The notes: generated from the letters alone by a model not told the origin. Counted from the first letter of the stretch, positions 15,506 through 24,684 are shown. The stretch: 64,000 nt of DNA from Paraconexibacter sp040581415 (GCF_040581415.1 NZ_CP114014.1:1240001-1304000), one strand, 5' to 3'. Translations and numbers: made by a program.

Positions 15506-16531
15506 TCAGCTCGCGAGCCAGGCCTGCATGCCCGCGACCCCTGCGGGCTCCAGCTGCCGGATGACCGCCACCGCGCCCGCGCCGCCCGCGTGGTCGCCCG
15601 CCGCAGCAGCCTCCGCGAGCGCGACCCACGCCGCCGCGAGCTGGTCGTAGACCTCGCCCAGCCGGCCGAGGGCACGGTCGTCGAGCACCGCCGCGGCGTC
15701 GTGCAGGAACTCGGCGTGCAGCGAGCGGAACATCGCGCCACCCGTCCCCGCCTTCACGACGAACACGCGCAGGCCGGCCAGCGCGGCGGGTAGGTCGTCC
15801 CCGAACGCGTCCGGCCACGACGGGTACGCCGCCGCGAACTGCGCCACCCCGGCGAGCCCGGTCCCGGCGTCCTTCAGCCCGCCGAGCGGGTCGCCGCCGC
15901 CCTGCATGTTGCGGACCGCGGTCGCGACCGCTGCGCGCACCGCCCCCGCCGGGTCCGGCAGCGCCGCCGGCCACGTGTAGTCGAACGTCCTGTGACGGTT
16001 CGGCCCCGGGAAGCCGGGCGAGTGCCGCGCGGAGGCCAGCGACTCCAGGGAACAGGGCTCCAGCTCGTCGCGGTCGTTGTCGGCGATCCACGCGACGCCC
16101 TCGTCGGCCGAGTAGTCGACGACCACGATCGCGTGCTGCGTGTTCTGCATCCGGACGCGCAGGTACTCGAGGCGCTGGATGTCCGCCAGCACCATCAGCG
16201 GGCGGCGGTCGTCGATCGCGTCCCGGACCCAGCCCCAGCCGGTGGCCGGGTCCTCGGTCTCCAGGACCTCGAGCGGGATGCCCAGGTGCGCGGCGAAGTC
16301 CCGCTCCATCGTCGCGGTCCGGCCGACGAGGTAGAAGCGCTGCGGCTGGTCGGCGACCGGGGTGTAGAGAAAGCCGAGCCCGCCGCCGAGGCCGAAGACC
16401 ATGCCCTCGGAGAGCGGTCCGGCGCCGAAGTCGAGGCCCTCGAACGCGAGCAGGTCGCGCAGCGAGCCGGAACCGCAGTGGCCGGCCTTGGTGTGCGCGA
16501 ACGCGGCGCGCAACGTCGTCCCGGAACCCAT
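15506..16531 (-). CDS. BtrH-N/DUF4872-like protein
   Basis: About 341 residues. The N-terminal third looks like the BtrH N-terminal domain (a papain-like acyltransferase fold related to butirosin BtrH): TKAGHCGSGSLRDLLAFEG with the Cys, then EGMVFGLGGGLGFLY, and NTQHAIVVVDYS with a His. The later part resembles the DUF4872 domain that usually follows it. BtrH moves an acyl group from a carrier protein in antibiotic synthesis, but no carrier or aminoglycoside gene is nearby, so the role here is open. An ATG at 16570 is possible; I prefer 16531 because a small inverted repeat (16569-16583) covers the upstream start. Divergent from fadA. Confidence 0.7.
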   Translation of the reverse strand: MGSGTTLRAAFAHTKAGHCGSGSLRDLLAFEGLDFGAGPLSEGMVFGLGGGLGFLYTPVADQPQRFYLVGRTATMERDFAAHLGIPLEVLETEDPATGWGWVRDAIDDRRPLMVLADIQRLEYLRVRMQNTQHAIVVVDYSADEGVAWIADNDRDELEPCSLESLASARHSPGFPGPNRHRTFDYTWPAALPDPAGAVRAAVATAVRNMQGGGDPLGGLKDAGTGLAGVAQFAAAYPSWPDAFGDDLPAALAGLRVFVVKAGTGGAMFRSLHAEFLHDAAAVLDDRALGRLGEVYDQLAAAWVALAEAAAAGDHAGGAGAVAVIRQLEPAGVAGMQAWLAS

Positions 16532-16568
16532 GGTCCCCGCATCGTAGGCCCACCCCTCCAGGGAAAAC

Positions 16569-16583
16569 ATGAATCTGTTTCAT
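16569..16583. promoter_or_regulatory. Small inverted repeat between BtrH-like gene and fadA
   Basis: ATGAA-N5-TTCAT, perfect 5-bp arms, in the gap between the divergent BtrH-like gene and fadA, 134 bp before fadA. It is a possible operator in an unusually A+T-containing patch. Confidence 0.3.
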
Positions 16584-16716
16584 CCCAGACGTCGAAATCG
16601 ACGCCGGACAGCTACGATGCCGGTGCTGCCGGCTCCATTCAGCGCCAGCGGCCGGCGGCTGTCCCACGGGGACGCCGCTCGATGAGAACGCCTCTCGAGC
16701 ACAGGAGCACGCAACC

Positions 16717-17934
16717 ATGAGCAGCACCGAAGCGCTGGTCTTCGACGCCATCCGCACCCCCCGCGGCAAGGGCAAGAGCAACGGATCCCTCCACGGGACC
16801 AAGCCGGTCGACCTGGTCGTCGGCCTGATCCACGAGACCCTGTCCCGTCAGGACAGCCTCGATCCTGCCCAGATCGACGACCTCGTCCTCGGCTGCGTCT
16901 CCCCGATCGGCGACCAGGGCGGCGACATCGCCAAGGTTGCGGCCATCAAGGCCGGCCTCCCGGACACCGTCGCCGGCGTCCAGCTGAACCGCTTCTGCGC
17001 CTCCGGCCTCGAGGCCGTCAACACCGCCGCGATGAAGGTCGCCTCCGGCTGGGAGGACCTCGTCTTCGCCGGCGGCGTCGAGTCCATGTCCCGCGTCCCG
17101 ATGGGCTCCGACGGCGGCGCCTGGGCGATGGACCCCGAGACGAACTTCGACACCGGCTTCGTGCCCCAGGGCATCGGCGCGGACCTCATCGCGACGATCG
17201 AGGGCTGGTCGCGTGACGACGTCGACGCGTTCGCTGCCCTCTCCCAGGAGCGCGCCTCGGCCGCCCAGGAGGCCGGCTACTTCGACAACTCCGTCATCGC
17301 GGTCAAGGACATCAACGACCAGGTCGTCCTCGACAAGGACGAGTTCATCCGCAAGGGCACGACGGTCGAGTCGCTCTCCAAGCTGAAGCCGTCGTTCGCG
17401 GCCATGGGCGAGATGGGCGGCTTCGACGCCGTCGCGCTGCAGAAGTACCACTGGGTCGAGAAGATCGACCACGTCCACCACGCGGGCAACTCGTCGGGCA
17501 TCGTCGACGGCGCCTCGCTGCTGGTCATCGGCAACGAGGCCGCCGGCGAGCGCAACGGCATGAAGCCGCGTGCCCGCATCCTGTCGACCGCCGTCTCCGG
17601 CGCCGACCCGACGATCATGCTCACCGGCCCCGCGCCGGCGTCCCGCAAGGCCCTCGAGAAGGCCGGCCTGAAGGCGTCCGACATGGACCTCGTCGAGATC
17701 AACGAGGCCTTCGCGGCCGTCGCGCTGCGGCTCATCCGCGACCTCGACATCGACCCTGAGCTGACGAACGTCAACGGCGGCTCGATCGCCATGGGCCACC
17801 CGCTCGGCGCGACCGGCGGCATGATCCTCGGCACGCTCATCGACGAGCTGCACCGTCGCGGCAAGCGCTACGGCCTGGCGACGCTGTGCGTCGGCGGCGG
17901 CATGGGCATCGCGACCGTCATCGAGGCGATCTGA
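16717..17934 (+). CDS. fadA: Acetyl-CoA C-acyltransferase (thiolase), beta-oxidation
   Basis: A 405-residue thiolase that would cleave 3-oxoacyl-CoA with CoA. The nucleophile is C94 in NRFCASGLEAVNTAA. The catalytic His lies in GHPLGATGG and the second Cys in LCVGGGMG. The ATG at 16717 has an AGGAG ribosome site at a suitable distance. fadB begins 46 bp downstream in the same direction, so the pair encodes the last three steps of beta-oxidation, probably as one alpha2beta2-type complex. The codons are strikingly uniform (almost all C/G-ending), consistent with high expression. Confidence 0.95.
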   Translation: MSSTEALVFDAIRTPRGKGKSNGSLHGTKPVDLVVGLIHETLSRQDSLDPAQIDDLVLGCVSPIGDQGGDIAKVAAIKAGLPDTVAGVQLNRFCASGLEAVNTAAMKVASGWEDLVFAGGVESMSRVPMGSDGGAWAMDPETNFDTGFVPQGIGADLIATIEGWSRDDVDAFAALSQERASAAQEAGYFDNSVIAVKDINDQVVLDKDEFIRKGTTVESLSKLKPSFAAMGEMGGFDAVALQKYHWVEKIDHVHHAGNSSGIVDGASLLVIGNEAAGERNGMKPRARILSTAVSGADPTIMLTGPAPASRKALEKAGLKASDMDLVEINEAFAAVALRLIRDLDIDPELTNVNGGSIAMGHPLGATGGMILGTLIDELHRRGKRYGLATLCVGGGMGIATVIEAI

Positions 17935-17980
17935 GCGCCGCGGCCCTCACGATCACCTCAAGAGAACTGAGAGACAGCAC

Positions 17981-20176
17981 ATGAGCGAGAGCACCACGAT
18001 CCGCTACGAGAAGGGCGACGACAAGATCGTCAACCTGATCCTCGACGACCCGAACCAGTCGGCCAACACCATGAACGCGGCCTTCACCGCGTCCCTGGAG
18101 GCGACCGTCGACCGCCTCGAGGCCGAGAAGGACGACATCGCGGGCGTCATCATCACGTCGGCGAAGAAGACCTTCTTCGCCGGCGGCGACCTGAACGACC
18201 TCAAGCGCGTGAACCCCGAGAACGCCGCGGAGTTCACCGCCGGCGTCACGTTGATCAAGTCGCTGCTGCGGCGCCTGGAGACGCTCGGCAAGCCCGTCGT
18301 CGCCTGCGTCAACGGCGCGGCCCTCGGCGGCGGCCTGGAGATCACGCTGGCGACCCATCGCCGGATCGTGGTCGACAGCCCCAAGATCCAGCTCGGCACC
18401 CCCGAGGTGCAGCTCGGCCTGCTGCCCGGCGCCGGCGGCATCACCCGCACCGTGCGCATGATGGGCATCGTCGGCGCGCTCATGGGCCTGCTGCTCCAGG
18501 GCAAGCCGGTCCGTCCGGCGAAGGCGCTGGAGATCGGCCTGATCGACGAGCTCGTCGCCACGCCGGAGGACCTGATCCCGGCCGCGAAGAAGTTCATCGC
18601 CGAGAACCCCGAGGCGCAGCAGCGCTGGGACGCGGACAAGAAGTACCGCATCCCCGGCGGCACCCCGGCCACCCCGGCGCTCGCCGCCAACCTGCCGGCG
18701 TTCCCGTCCAACCTGCGCAAGCAGCTGAAGGGCGCGAACTACCCGGCGCCGAAGGCGATCATGTCCGCCGCCGTCGAGGGCGCGCAGGTCGACTTCGACA
18801 CCGCGCTCGTCATCGAGGGCCGCTACTTCACGTCCCTGGCCACGAGCCAGATCGCGAAGAACATGATCCAGGCGTTCTTCTTCGACCTGCAGCGCGTCAA
18901 CGGCAAGCGCGGCCGCGGCGACGACGTCGAGACGTTCCAGTCCAAGAAGGTCGTCGTCCTCGGCGCCGGCATGATGGGCGCCGCGATCGCGTACGTGTCG
19001 GCCAAGGCCGGCATCGAGGTCGTGCTGAAGGACGTCTCTCAGGAGGCGGCCGAGCGCGGTAAGGGCTACTCCAAGAACATCGTCGACAAGGCCGTCGCGA
19101 AGGGCCGTTCCACGCAGGAGCAGGCCGACGCGCTGCTGGCGCTGATCACCCCGACTGCCGATGCGGCCGATGCCGACGGCGCCGACCTGGTCATCGAGGC
19201 GGTCTTCGAGGACCCGGCCGTCAAGGCGCAGGTCTTCGCGGAGATCGAGCCGCACCTCGCCGAAGGCGCCCTGCTGGGCTCCAACACCTCGACCCTGCCG
19301 ATCACCGGCCTGGCCGAGGGCGTCTCCCGTCCCGCCGACTTCATCGGGCTGCACTTCTTCTCCCCCGTGGACAAGATGCCGCTGCTGGAGATCATCAAGG
19401 GCGAGAAGACGTCGGACGAGACGCTCTACCGCGCGCTCGACTTCGCCAAGCAGATCAAGAAGACCCCGATCGTCGTCAACGACTCGCGTGGCTTCTTCAC
19501 CTCGCGCGTCATCGGCACGTTCATCAACGAGGGCATCGCGATGCTCACGGAGGGCTTCGCGCCGAACACGATCGAGCAGGCCTCCTCGCAGGCCGGCTAC
19601 CCGGCGCCCGTACTGCAGCTCAGCGACGAGCTGAACCTGGAGCTCATGGCGAAGATCCGCAAGGCGTCGAAGGAGGCCATCGAGGCCGACGGCGGCGAGT
19701 GGGTCGACCACCCGGCGTTCGCGGTCATCGACAAGATGATCGCCGAGGGCCGCTCGGGCCGCCTCAAGGGCGCGGGCTTCTACGAGTACGCGGACGGCAA
19801 GCGCACCGGGCTGTACAAGGGCCTGAAGGACCTCTTCCCGGTGACGGCCGACCCGTTCGCCGTGAACCTCAAGGACCTCGAGGAGCGCATGCTCTTCGCC
19901 GAGGCCCTGGAGACCGTCAAGTGCGTCGACGAGGGCGTCATCCCGTCGGTCGCCGACGCGAACATCGGCTCGATCATGGGCATCGGCTTCCCGGCCTGGT
20001 CGGGCGGCGTCCTGCAGTACATCAACGGTTACGAAGGCGGCGTTGCCGGCTTCGTGGCCCGTGCCAACGAGCTCGCGGCCGCGTACGGCGCGCGCTTCGA
20101 GCCGCCGGCGTCCCTGGTCGCCAAGGCCGAGGCCGGCGAGGTCTACACGGACGAGCAGGTCGCGGCTGCGGTGTAG
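17981..20176 (+). CDS. fadB: Bifunctional enoyl-CoA hydratase/3-hydroxyacyl-CoA dehydrogenase (FadB/FadJ type)
   Basis: A 731-residue fusion. Residues ~1-200 are a crotonase domain with KTFFAGGDLNDL, NGAALGGGLEITLATHRR and GTPEVQLGLLPGAGG, which carry the two catalytic glutamates. Residues ~320-700 are the dehydrogenase: VVVLGAGMMGAAIAYVSAKAG for NAD, GLHFFSPVDKMPLLEII with the catalytic His, DSRGFFTSRVIGTFINEG, and a second C-terminal helical domain. It hydrates enoyl-CoA and oxidises the product for the adjacent thiolase. Length matches the FadJ family. The operon closes with the 12-bp-stem hairpin at 20201-20227. Confidence 0.96.
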   Translation: MSESTTIRYEKGDDKIVNLILDDPNQSANTMNAAFTASLEATVDRLEAEKDDIAGVIITSAKKTFFAGGDLNDLKRVNPENAAEFTAGVTLIKSLLRRLETLGKPVVACVNGAALGGGLEITLATHRRIVVDSPKIQLGTPEVQLGLLPGAGGITRTVRMMGIVGALMGLLLQGKPVRPAKALEIGLIDELVATPEDLIPAAKKFIAENPEAQQRWDADKKYRIPGGTPATPALAANLPAFPSNLRKQLKGANYPAPKAIMSAAVEGAQVDFDTALVIEGRYFTSLATSQIAKNMIQAFFFDLQRVNGKRGRGDDVETFQSKKVVVLGAGMMGAAIAYVSAKAGIEVVLKDVSQEAAERGKGYSKNIVDKAVAKGRSTQEQADALLALITPTADAADADGADLVIEAVFEDPAVKAQVFAEIEPHLAEGALLGSNTSTLPITGLAEGVSRPADFIGLHFFSPVDKMPLLEIIKGEKTSDETLYRALDFAKQIKKTPIVVNDSRGFFTSRVIGTFINEGIAMLTEGFAPNTIEQASSQAGYPAPVLQLSDELNLELMAKIRKASKEAIEADGGEWVDHPAFAVIDKMIAEGRSGRLKGAGFYEYADGKRTGLYKGLKDLFPVTADPFAVNLKDLEERMLFAEALETVKCVDEGVIPSVADANIGSIMGIGFPAWSGGVLQYINGYEGGVAGFVARANELAAAYGARFEPPASLVAKAEAGEVYTDEQVAAAV

Positions 20177-20200
20177 CCGCCCCTGACGTGCCGGCTGTGC

Positions 20201-20227
20201 CCGAGGGCCCGCACTGCGGGCCCTCGG
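20201..20227. terminator. Terminator of the fadAB operon
   Basis: A perfect 12-bp stem (CCGAGGGCCCGC/GCGGGCCCTCGG) with a 3-nt loop, 25 bp after the fadB stop, followed by TCGTTCC. It also lies beyond the stop of the convergent lipoprotein gene at 20269 and could serve both. Confidence 0.75.
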
Positions 20228-20268
20228 TCGTTCCCGGGCCAGGAACGCCCACGACCTCCGTGGCCGGC

Positions 20269-21117
20269 TCAGGCCGAGAGGCCGCCCTCCGGGCCGGCAC
20301 CCGGAACGCCCGGGGTGCGGCGCGGCGGGAGGATCCTGCTCGGGTCGAGCGGATTCCGCGGCAGCCTGATCGGCGCGACCTTGTCCCAGTGGCTCAGGGT
20401 GGCGTCCGACTTCGTGCTCGTGTCGTCCGTGTCGTCGCAGCGCGGCTCGAACGTCCCGCCCGGACGCGACGGGCCGGTCTGCCGCTCGCGCATCGGCAGC
20501 GCGCGCCCGTTGGTGGCGACCGACAGCTCGCCGGGCGTACCGCCGGGGACGTTGCCCGCGTCCCGGATGACGACCACGCGCCGGCCGCGGACCGTGCGCA
20601 CGCCGACCTTCGTCAGCGTCCCGATCCGCTTCGGCAGGCAGTACGCCTGTTCCTTCGGCATCAGGCGCTCGACGTCCTTGAGCAGCGCGGCCGCGCCGCC
20701 GGCCGAGAGCTTCACCCAGCGGCCCGCGAGCAGACGGGCGATGCGCTGCGAGCGTGCGTCGCTGCGTCCGTCGAGCCAATATGCGCGATCACCGCGGACG
20801 AACCCCTGCCCGCGGACCACGAGGTAGGACGAGGTCACGCCCTTCGTCGTGTACGTCGCCTTGACCGAGCGGTCGTCCCTGACGGAGGCGCTGATGACCG
20901 TCCGGCCGTCGTCGTCGACGACGGACCCGCGGATCTTGTAGCTGTGCACGTCCGCGACTGCGGCGACCGACGCGTCGAGGATCTCCTGCGGGGTCTTGGA
21001 CGCGAGGTCGTCGTCCGCCGCCGTGGTGGTCGTGGACGACGAGCCGCCGCCGCAACCTGCGAGCCCCGCAGCGGCGGCACTGATGACGAGCAGGGGCAGG
21101 ACGCGGCGGGACGGCAT
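20269..21117 (-). CDS. Lipoprotein, LppX/LprG-like (tentative)
   Basis: A 282-residue exported lipoprotein: the signal sequence ends in the lipobox LAGC, so Cys ~22 would be acylated, followed by a Gly/Ser/Thr linker. The mature part has TPQEILDASVAAVADVHSYKIRGSV, a layout shared with LppX/LprAFG-type and other actinobacterial lipoproteins that bind lipids in a half-barrel. The C-terminal ~60 residues are Pro/Arg-rich and low in complexity. Function unknown; extracellular face of the membrane. Convergent with fadB. Confidence 0.8.
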   Translation of the reverse strand: MPSRRVLPLLVISAAAAGLAGCGGGSSSTTTTAADDDLASKTPQEILDASVAAVADVHSYKIRGSVVDDDGRTVISASVRDDRSVKATYTTKGVTSSYLVVRGQGFVRGDRAYWLDGRSDARSQRIARLLAGRWVKLSAGGAAALLKDVERLMPKEQAYCLPKRIGTLTKVGVRTVRGRRVVVIRDAGNVPGGTPGELSVATNGRALPMRERQTGPSRPGGTFEPRCDDTDDTSTKSDATLSHWDKVAPIRLPRNPLDPSRILPPRRTPGVPGAGPEGGLSA

Positions 21118-21247
21118 CCCGACCTACGGTAGCCCGCTGCCGACCGGGCGCGCGCCACACCGCTCCTCGGGGTCGAACATCCATCGTGCCCCGCCACGGA
21201 CGGCAGGATCGATGTTCGACCGCGCTCGTCGGGATGCCGCGCGCTTG

Positions 21248-22597
21248 TCAGGCCGCCGCGGCTGCCGGCCGCGTGGTCCGGCGGGACTGCAGCACCAACC
21301 GCGCACCCTCTGCCGGGCTGACCGTGATGTGACGGCGCAGGTGCGCCTCGTCGCCCGGGGCCGCCGCCGGGTCCCTCGCGAGGTCCGTCGTCCGCAGCAG
21401 GGCCGCGAGGACGACGCGCATCTCGAGCATCGCGAACGCCTGGCCCAGGCAGCGCCGGCGGCCGCCGCCGAACGGCAGCCACGTGAAGGTCCCCGGCGCC
21501 TGCTCGAGGAAGCGCTCCGGCCGGAAGGCGTACGGATCGGGGTAGATGTCCGGGTCGTGGTGGACCAGGTGCACGTTGGCGGTCAGCGCGCAGCTGCCGG
21601 CCGGGTAGGCCACGTCGCCGACCGTGATGGGCCGGGCGACGAACCGCGGCTGCGCGAACATCAGCACGGGGCGGCAGCGCAGCGCCTCCTGGATGGTCGC
21701 GGTCAGGTACGCGTCGTCCCCGGCGTCGACCGCCGCCTGTGCGCGGGCCAGGACGTCCGGGGTCCGCACCAGCCGCTCGCACGTCCACGCCAGCTGGGAC
21801 GCGGTGGTCTCGTGACCGGCCACGAGCAGCGTCACGAGCTCGTCGCGGATGTCGAGGTCGCGCATCGGCGTCCCGTCCTCCTCGGTCGCGCCGAGCAGCA
21901 TCGCGAGGACGTCCCCGTGGTCGCCCTGGTCGGCGGTGCGGCGGCGGGCGATCTCGGCGCTGACCAGGCCGAGCGCCTGCTCGCGCACACGCAGGAACCG
22001 GCCCCAGGGGGACAGGCGGCCGAGGTCGCGCTGCAGTCCCGTCGGCATGTTGTGGGGCTTGGACGCCTCCTCCAGGTAGGCGGTGAAGACGGTCCGCAGC
22101 GCGTCGAGTCGCGGGCCGGGCTCGAGCCCGAAGACCGCGCGCAGGATGACCTCGAGCGTCAGGGCCTGCAGCCGTGGATGCAGCTCGATCGGCCGGTCGC
22201 GCGGCCACTCGGCGACGGCCCGCTCGGTGACCTCCTCGAGGACGCCGGTCAGCGTCGCCATCCGCTCGCCGTGGAAGGCGGGCAGCATCAGCCGCCGCTG
22301 GCGCAGGTGATCGTCGCCGTCGAGCACGAGGACGGACCGCGACCCGAGCACCGGCTCCAGGATCTTGCCACCGAAGCCGGGCTCCAGGACGTCGGGCGGC
22401 GCGCCGAAGATCGCCTTGACCTCCGCCGGGTCGCTAAGGCTCACGATGGGCGGGCCGAACAGGAAGCGGACAGTGAAGCGCCGGCCGTAGCGGTTGCGGC
22501 AGCGCTCGAAGAACGTGACGGGATCACGGACCCAGCGAGCGGTCTGGACGAGCGGCGGGGCGGCGGGCCCGGGGGGCAGGACGGCGCGCGAGCTCAT
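21248..22597 (-). CDS. Cytochrome P450
   Basis: A 449-residue P450 with every core signature: the I-helix oxygen-binding motif AGHETTASQLAW, the K-helix ExxR as EALR, the FRPERF segment, and the heme loop FGGGRRRCLGQAFA with C383 as the thiolate ligand. No membrane anchor is present, so it is soluble, as usual for bacterial P450s. Hydroxylation of a hydrophobic compound is likely; the substrate is not deducible. No ferredoxin gene is adjacent, so electrons must come from partners elsewhere. ATG at 22597. Confidence 0.96.
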   Translation of the reverse strand: MSSRAVLPPGPAAPPLVQTARWVRDPVTFFERCRNRYGRRFTVRFLFGPPIVSLSDPAEVKAIFGAPPDVLEPGFGGKILEPVLGSRSVLVLDGDDHLRQRRLMLPAFHGERMATLTGVLEEVTERAVAEWPRDRPIELHPRLQALTLEVILRAVFGLEPGPRLDALRTVFTAYLEEASKPHNMPTGLQRDLGRLSPWGRFLRVREQALGLVSAEIARRRTADQGDHGDVLAMLLGATEEDGTPMRDLDIRDELVTLLVAGHETTASQLAWTCERLVRTPDVLARAQAAVDAGDDAYLTATIQEALRCRPVLMFAQPRFVARPITVGDVAYPAGSCALTANVHLVHHDPDIYPDPYAFRPERFLEQAPGTFTWLPFGGGRRRCLGQAFAMLEMRVVLAALLRTTDLARDPAAAPGDEAHLRRHITVSPAEGARLVLQSRRTTRPAAAAA

Positions 22598-22679
22598 GTA
22601 CCCGGCAGCCTACGCCGTCGCGGCGCGGGCACGAAGGGGACGGGGATGAGCGGCGGCGCCCGCGGGTAGGGTCCGCAGC

Positions 22680-23081
22680 ATGCCTGCCCGCCTGTCCGTC
22701 CTGCGCCGCCGCTCGGTCGGCGCCGTCGCCGTCGCCGCCCTCGCGGTCGCCGGTGCGAGCGTCCTTCCCGCAGGGTCGTCCGCCGCTCCGGCGTGCCGCA
22801 ACCTGACGGTCGACAACGCCACGCGCACCGCGCTCTACAACGCACACGGGCGGCCGCGCGACGGGCAGATCAGGAAGGGGTCGGTCTACTACGGCCGCTG
22901 CGGGTCGACGCGATACGCGATCGCCACCTTCTCGAAGGCGCTCGCCGACCAGCCCGAGAAGTTCCGTAAGTACCCGGGCCGGGGCTGGGTGGACCAGGGC
23001 GACGGGTTCGAGAACGGCTGCGGGACGGCCAGCCGCCCGATCCCCCGGGCGCTGGTCCGTCTCTGGGGCTTCTGCCGCTGA
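22680..23081 (+). CDS. Small secreted protein, unknown
   Basis: A 133-residue protein with a signal peptide (MPARLSVLRRRSVGAV..., cleaved near SSAAP). The mature ~98 residues have four cysteines (PACRNL, GRCGST, NGCGTA, GFCR at the end), suggesting two disulfides. There is a motif-like YYGRCGSTRYAIATFSKAL, but no family I can name. Divergent from the P450 by 82 bp and convergent with the SCP2 gene. Confidence 0.75.
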   Translation: MPARLSVLRRRSVGAVAVAALAVAGASVLPAGSSAAPACRNLTVDNATRTALYNAHGRPRDGQIRKGSVYYGRCGSTRYAIATFSKALADQPEKFRKYPGRGWVDQGDGFENGCGTASRPIPRALVRLWGFCR

Positions 23082-23096
23082 GCGCGGCGCCCGTCG

Positions 23097-24077
23097 TCAG
23101 GACGGGATCCGGAACATCCCGGTCAGCTGCGCCGCGAAGCCGAGGTCGCCGCGGACCGAGATCTTCCGCCGCATGAACATCATCGCCGGGTTGGCGTTGC
23201 CGGTGACCAACCGCAGGAAGTCGGCGGCCTCCACCTGGATGCTCACGCGCGGCTTCAGGCTGCCGGGCTCCGCCAGGACGACCGCGCCATGGTCGATGTG
23301 GGTGACGAACTCGTCGACGCCACCGTCCTCGCGACCCGTGATCCGCCAGGCGATGGCAGCGTCGACGTCGGCGGTGCGGTCGCGGCGCAGGTGGTCCGCG
23401 AAGCGGGCGAAGATCTCGCCGAGGACGATGTCGCGCACGCCGCCGGCCATCCGCTGGCGCAGCGCCTTGTCGGAGAGGTCGCGGACCACGGCCGCCACGG
23501 CGTTCGCGTCGATCGCGAGCGGGTCGAGGTCGGTGGTCCCGTCGTGGCCGTCGCGGTTGCTCGACGCCGCGCCGGGGATGTGGAAGCAGCCGGCCGCGGC
23601 GATCGCGAGCCGCACCTCGCCTTCCAGGCGCAGCCCCCCGCGCAGGTAGAGCAGCGCCGCGTGCTCCTGCCCGGTGACGAGCAGCAGCAGGTCGAGCGCG
23701 TCGGCCTCGATCGTCACGTCGACCGGGTCGACGGTGGTCGCCGCACCGGTGGCGCGGTCGGCTGTGGCGGTCACGCCGTCGAGCCTCAGGACCACGGTGT
23801 CGCTGCCACCTCCCGCGCGGCCGGTCAGCCGCAGGGCGAGGCAGACGGGGGCCCCGGTCCAGCGCTCCGGGGCGACGAACTCCGGCAGGCGGTCCAGGAC
23901 GATGTCGATGGTCAGGTCGCGCAGGCTGCCGGCGGCTGCGGCCCGCAGCTCGGCGAGCGGCGTGGCGGCGACCACGGCCGCGAGGTCGGCCGGGGCGACG
24001 GCGGCCGGGTCGGCCGCGGCCAGCGCGGCCAGCTGCGCGAGGGTCGCGGCGTCGCGGGCGTCGGTGGGCGTGCTCAT
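23097..24077 (-). CDS. Tandem SCP2 sterol/lipid-carrier domain protein
   Basis: A 326-residue protein made of two similar halves. Each ends with the SCP2 signature: first VTIEADALDLLLLVTGQEHAALLYLRGGLRLEGEV, then VSIQVEAADFLRLVTGNANPAMMFMRRKISVRGD. Single SCP2 proteins are ~120-residue hydrophobic-pocket lipid carriers, so this is an internal duplication with a ~60-residue N-terminal helical extension rich in Ala. It probably binds acyl or sterol-like molecules in the cytoplasm. A membrane-protein gene 85 bp upstream on the same strand may share its promoter; the P450 gene follows downstream beyond the intervening secreted-protein gene. Confidence 0.82.
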   Translation of the reverse strand: MSTPTDARDAATLAQLAALAAADPAAVAPADLAAVVAATPLAELRAAAAGSLRDLTIDIVLDRLPEFVAPERWTGAPVCLALRLTGRAGGGSDTVVLRLDGVTATADRATGAATTVDPVDVTIEADALDLLLLVTGQEHAALLYLRGGLRLEGEVRLAIAAAGCFHIPGAASSNRDGHDGTTDLDPLAIDANAVAAVVRDLSDKALRQRMAGGVRDIVLGEIFARFADHLRRDRTADVDAAIAWRITGREDGGVDEFVTHIDHGAVVLAEPGSLKPRVSIQVEAADFLRLVTGNANPAMMFMRRKISVRGDLGFAAQLTGMFRIPS

Positions 24078-24162
24078 CGGCGCACCTCCGACCTGGGCGA
24101 AGGAGCCGCCGGCAAGTTCGCCCGACCGGAGCCGAGCCCCCTGGGCGAGTGCTTCGGCGTGC

Positions 24163-24603
24163 TCATGACGGCAGGCTCGAGCCGGCGAAGAAGAAGAACC
24201 AGACGGCCAGCGCGGCGAACGCGATGGCGACGCTGGTGACCATCACGACCGCGAGCACGCTGCGCGGTGCGTCGTCGCCGCGGCTGTCGCGCATCGACTG
24301 GTTCCAGGGCGCGTGACGGGCACGCTCGTCGAGCGTCCCGGACAGCTCCTGGTGGCGGCGGTCGAGCGTCCCGAGCAGCTTGGCGGCGGGCAGCATGGTG
24401 AGCGGCGCGCCGATGAGGATAATGAGCAGCGGACCCAGGGTCGGCTGCGTGTGGGCCACCTGGGCGGCCAGCAGCACCCACGCAGCGGGGATGGCGACCC
24501 ACATGACCACCGAGCCGAGCGCCATCGCGGCGACGAGGCCGTAGGCGAGCTGGCGCCGTGCGGGGCGGTGGTGGGCGGTCAGGGCGAGGGAATCGGTGCT
24601 CAT
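24163..24603 (-). CDS. Membrane protein of unknown function
   Basis: About 146 residues from the ATG at 24603. Three hydrophobic helices can be seen: LVAAMALGSVVMWVAIPAAWVLL, LGPLLIILIGAPLTMLPAA and VLAVVMVTSVAIAFAALAVWFFFFAG. A charged cytoplasmic loop separates helices two and three. No family recognised. It is divergent from a TetR regulator, with a TACG-N4-CGTA operator-like palindrome between the two, so it is the probable direct target; the SCP2 gene downstream may be cotranscribed. Confidence 0.7.
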   Translation of the reverse strand: MSTDSLALTAHHRPARRQLAYGLVAAMALGSVVMWVAIPAAWVLLAAQVAHTQPTLGPLLIILIGAPLTMLPAAKLLGTLDRRHQELSGTLDERARHAPWNQSMRDSRGDDAPRSVLAVVMVTSVAIAFAALAVWFFFFAGSSLPS

Positions 24604-24630
24604 GGAGGCGTCCTGGCAGGCGACGAGTAA

Positions 24631-24646
24631 GTTACGCAACCGTATC
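24631..24646. promoter_or_regulatory. TetR-type operator candidate
   Basis: GTTACGCAACCGTATC, a 16-bp palindrome with 5 of 6 pairs matching around a 4-nt spacer, in the 81-bp gap between divergent tetR (24685) and membrane-protein (24603) starts. A TACG-N4-CGTA core recurs at 36817-36828. Confidence 0.5.
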
Positions 24647-24684
24647 ATGTTGGGCGACCGAACCTCCTGTCAAGCTTGCGTTCG

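Noticed and set aside
17918..20779. A 953-codon open frame on the minus strand opposite fadAB
   Set aside because: It is the mirror of strongly biased C/G-ending codons in fadB; its translation is Arg/Asp/Leu/Val-rich without any domain, and it crosses the fadAB terminator.
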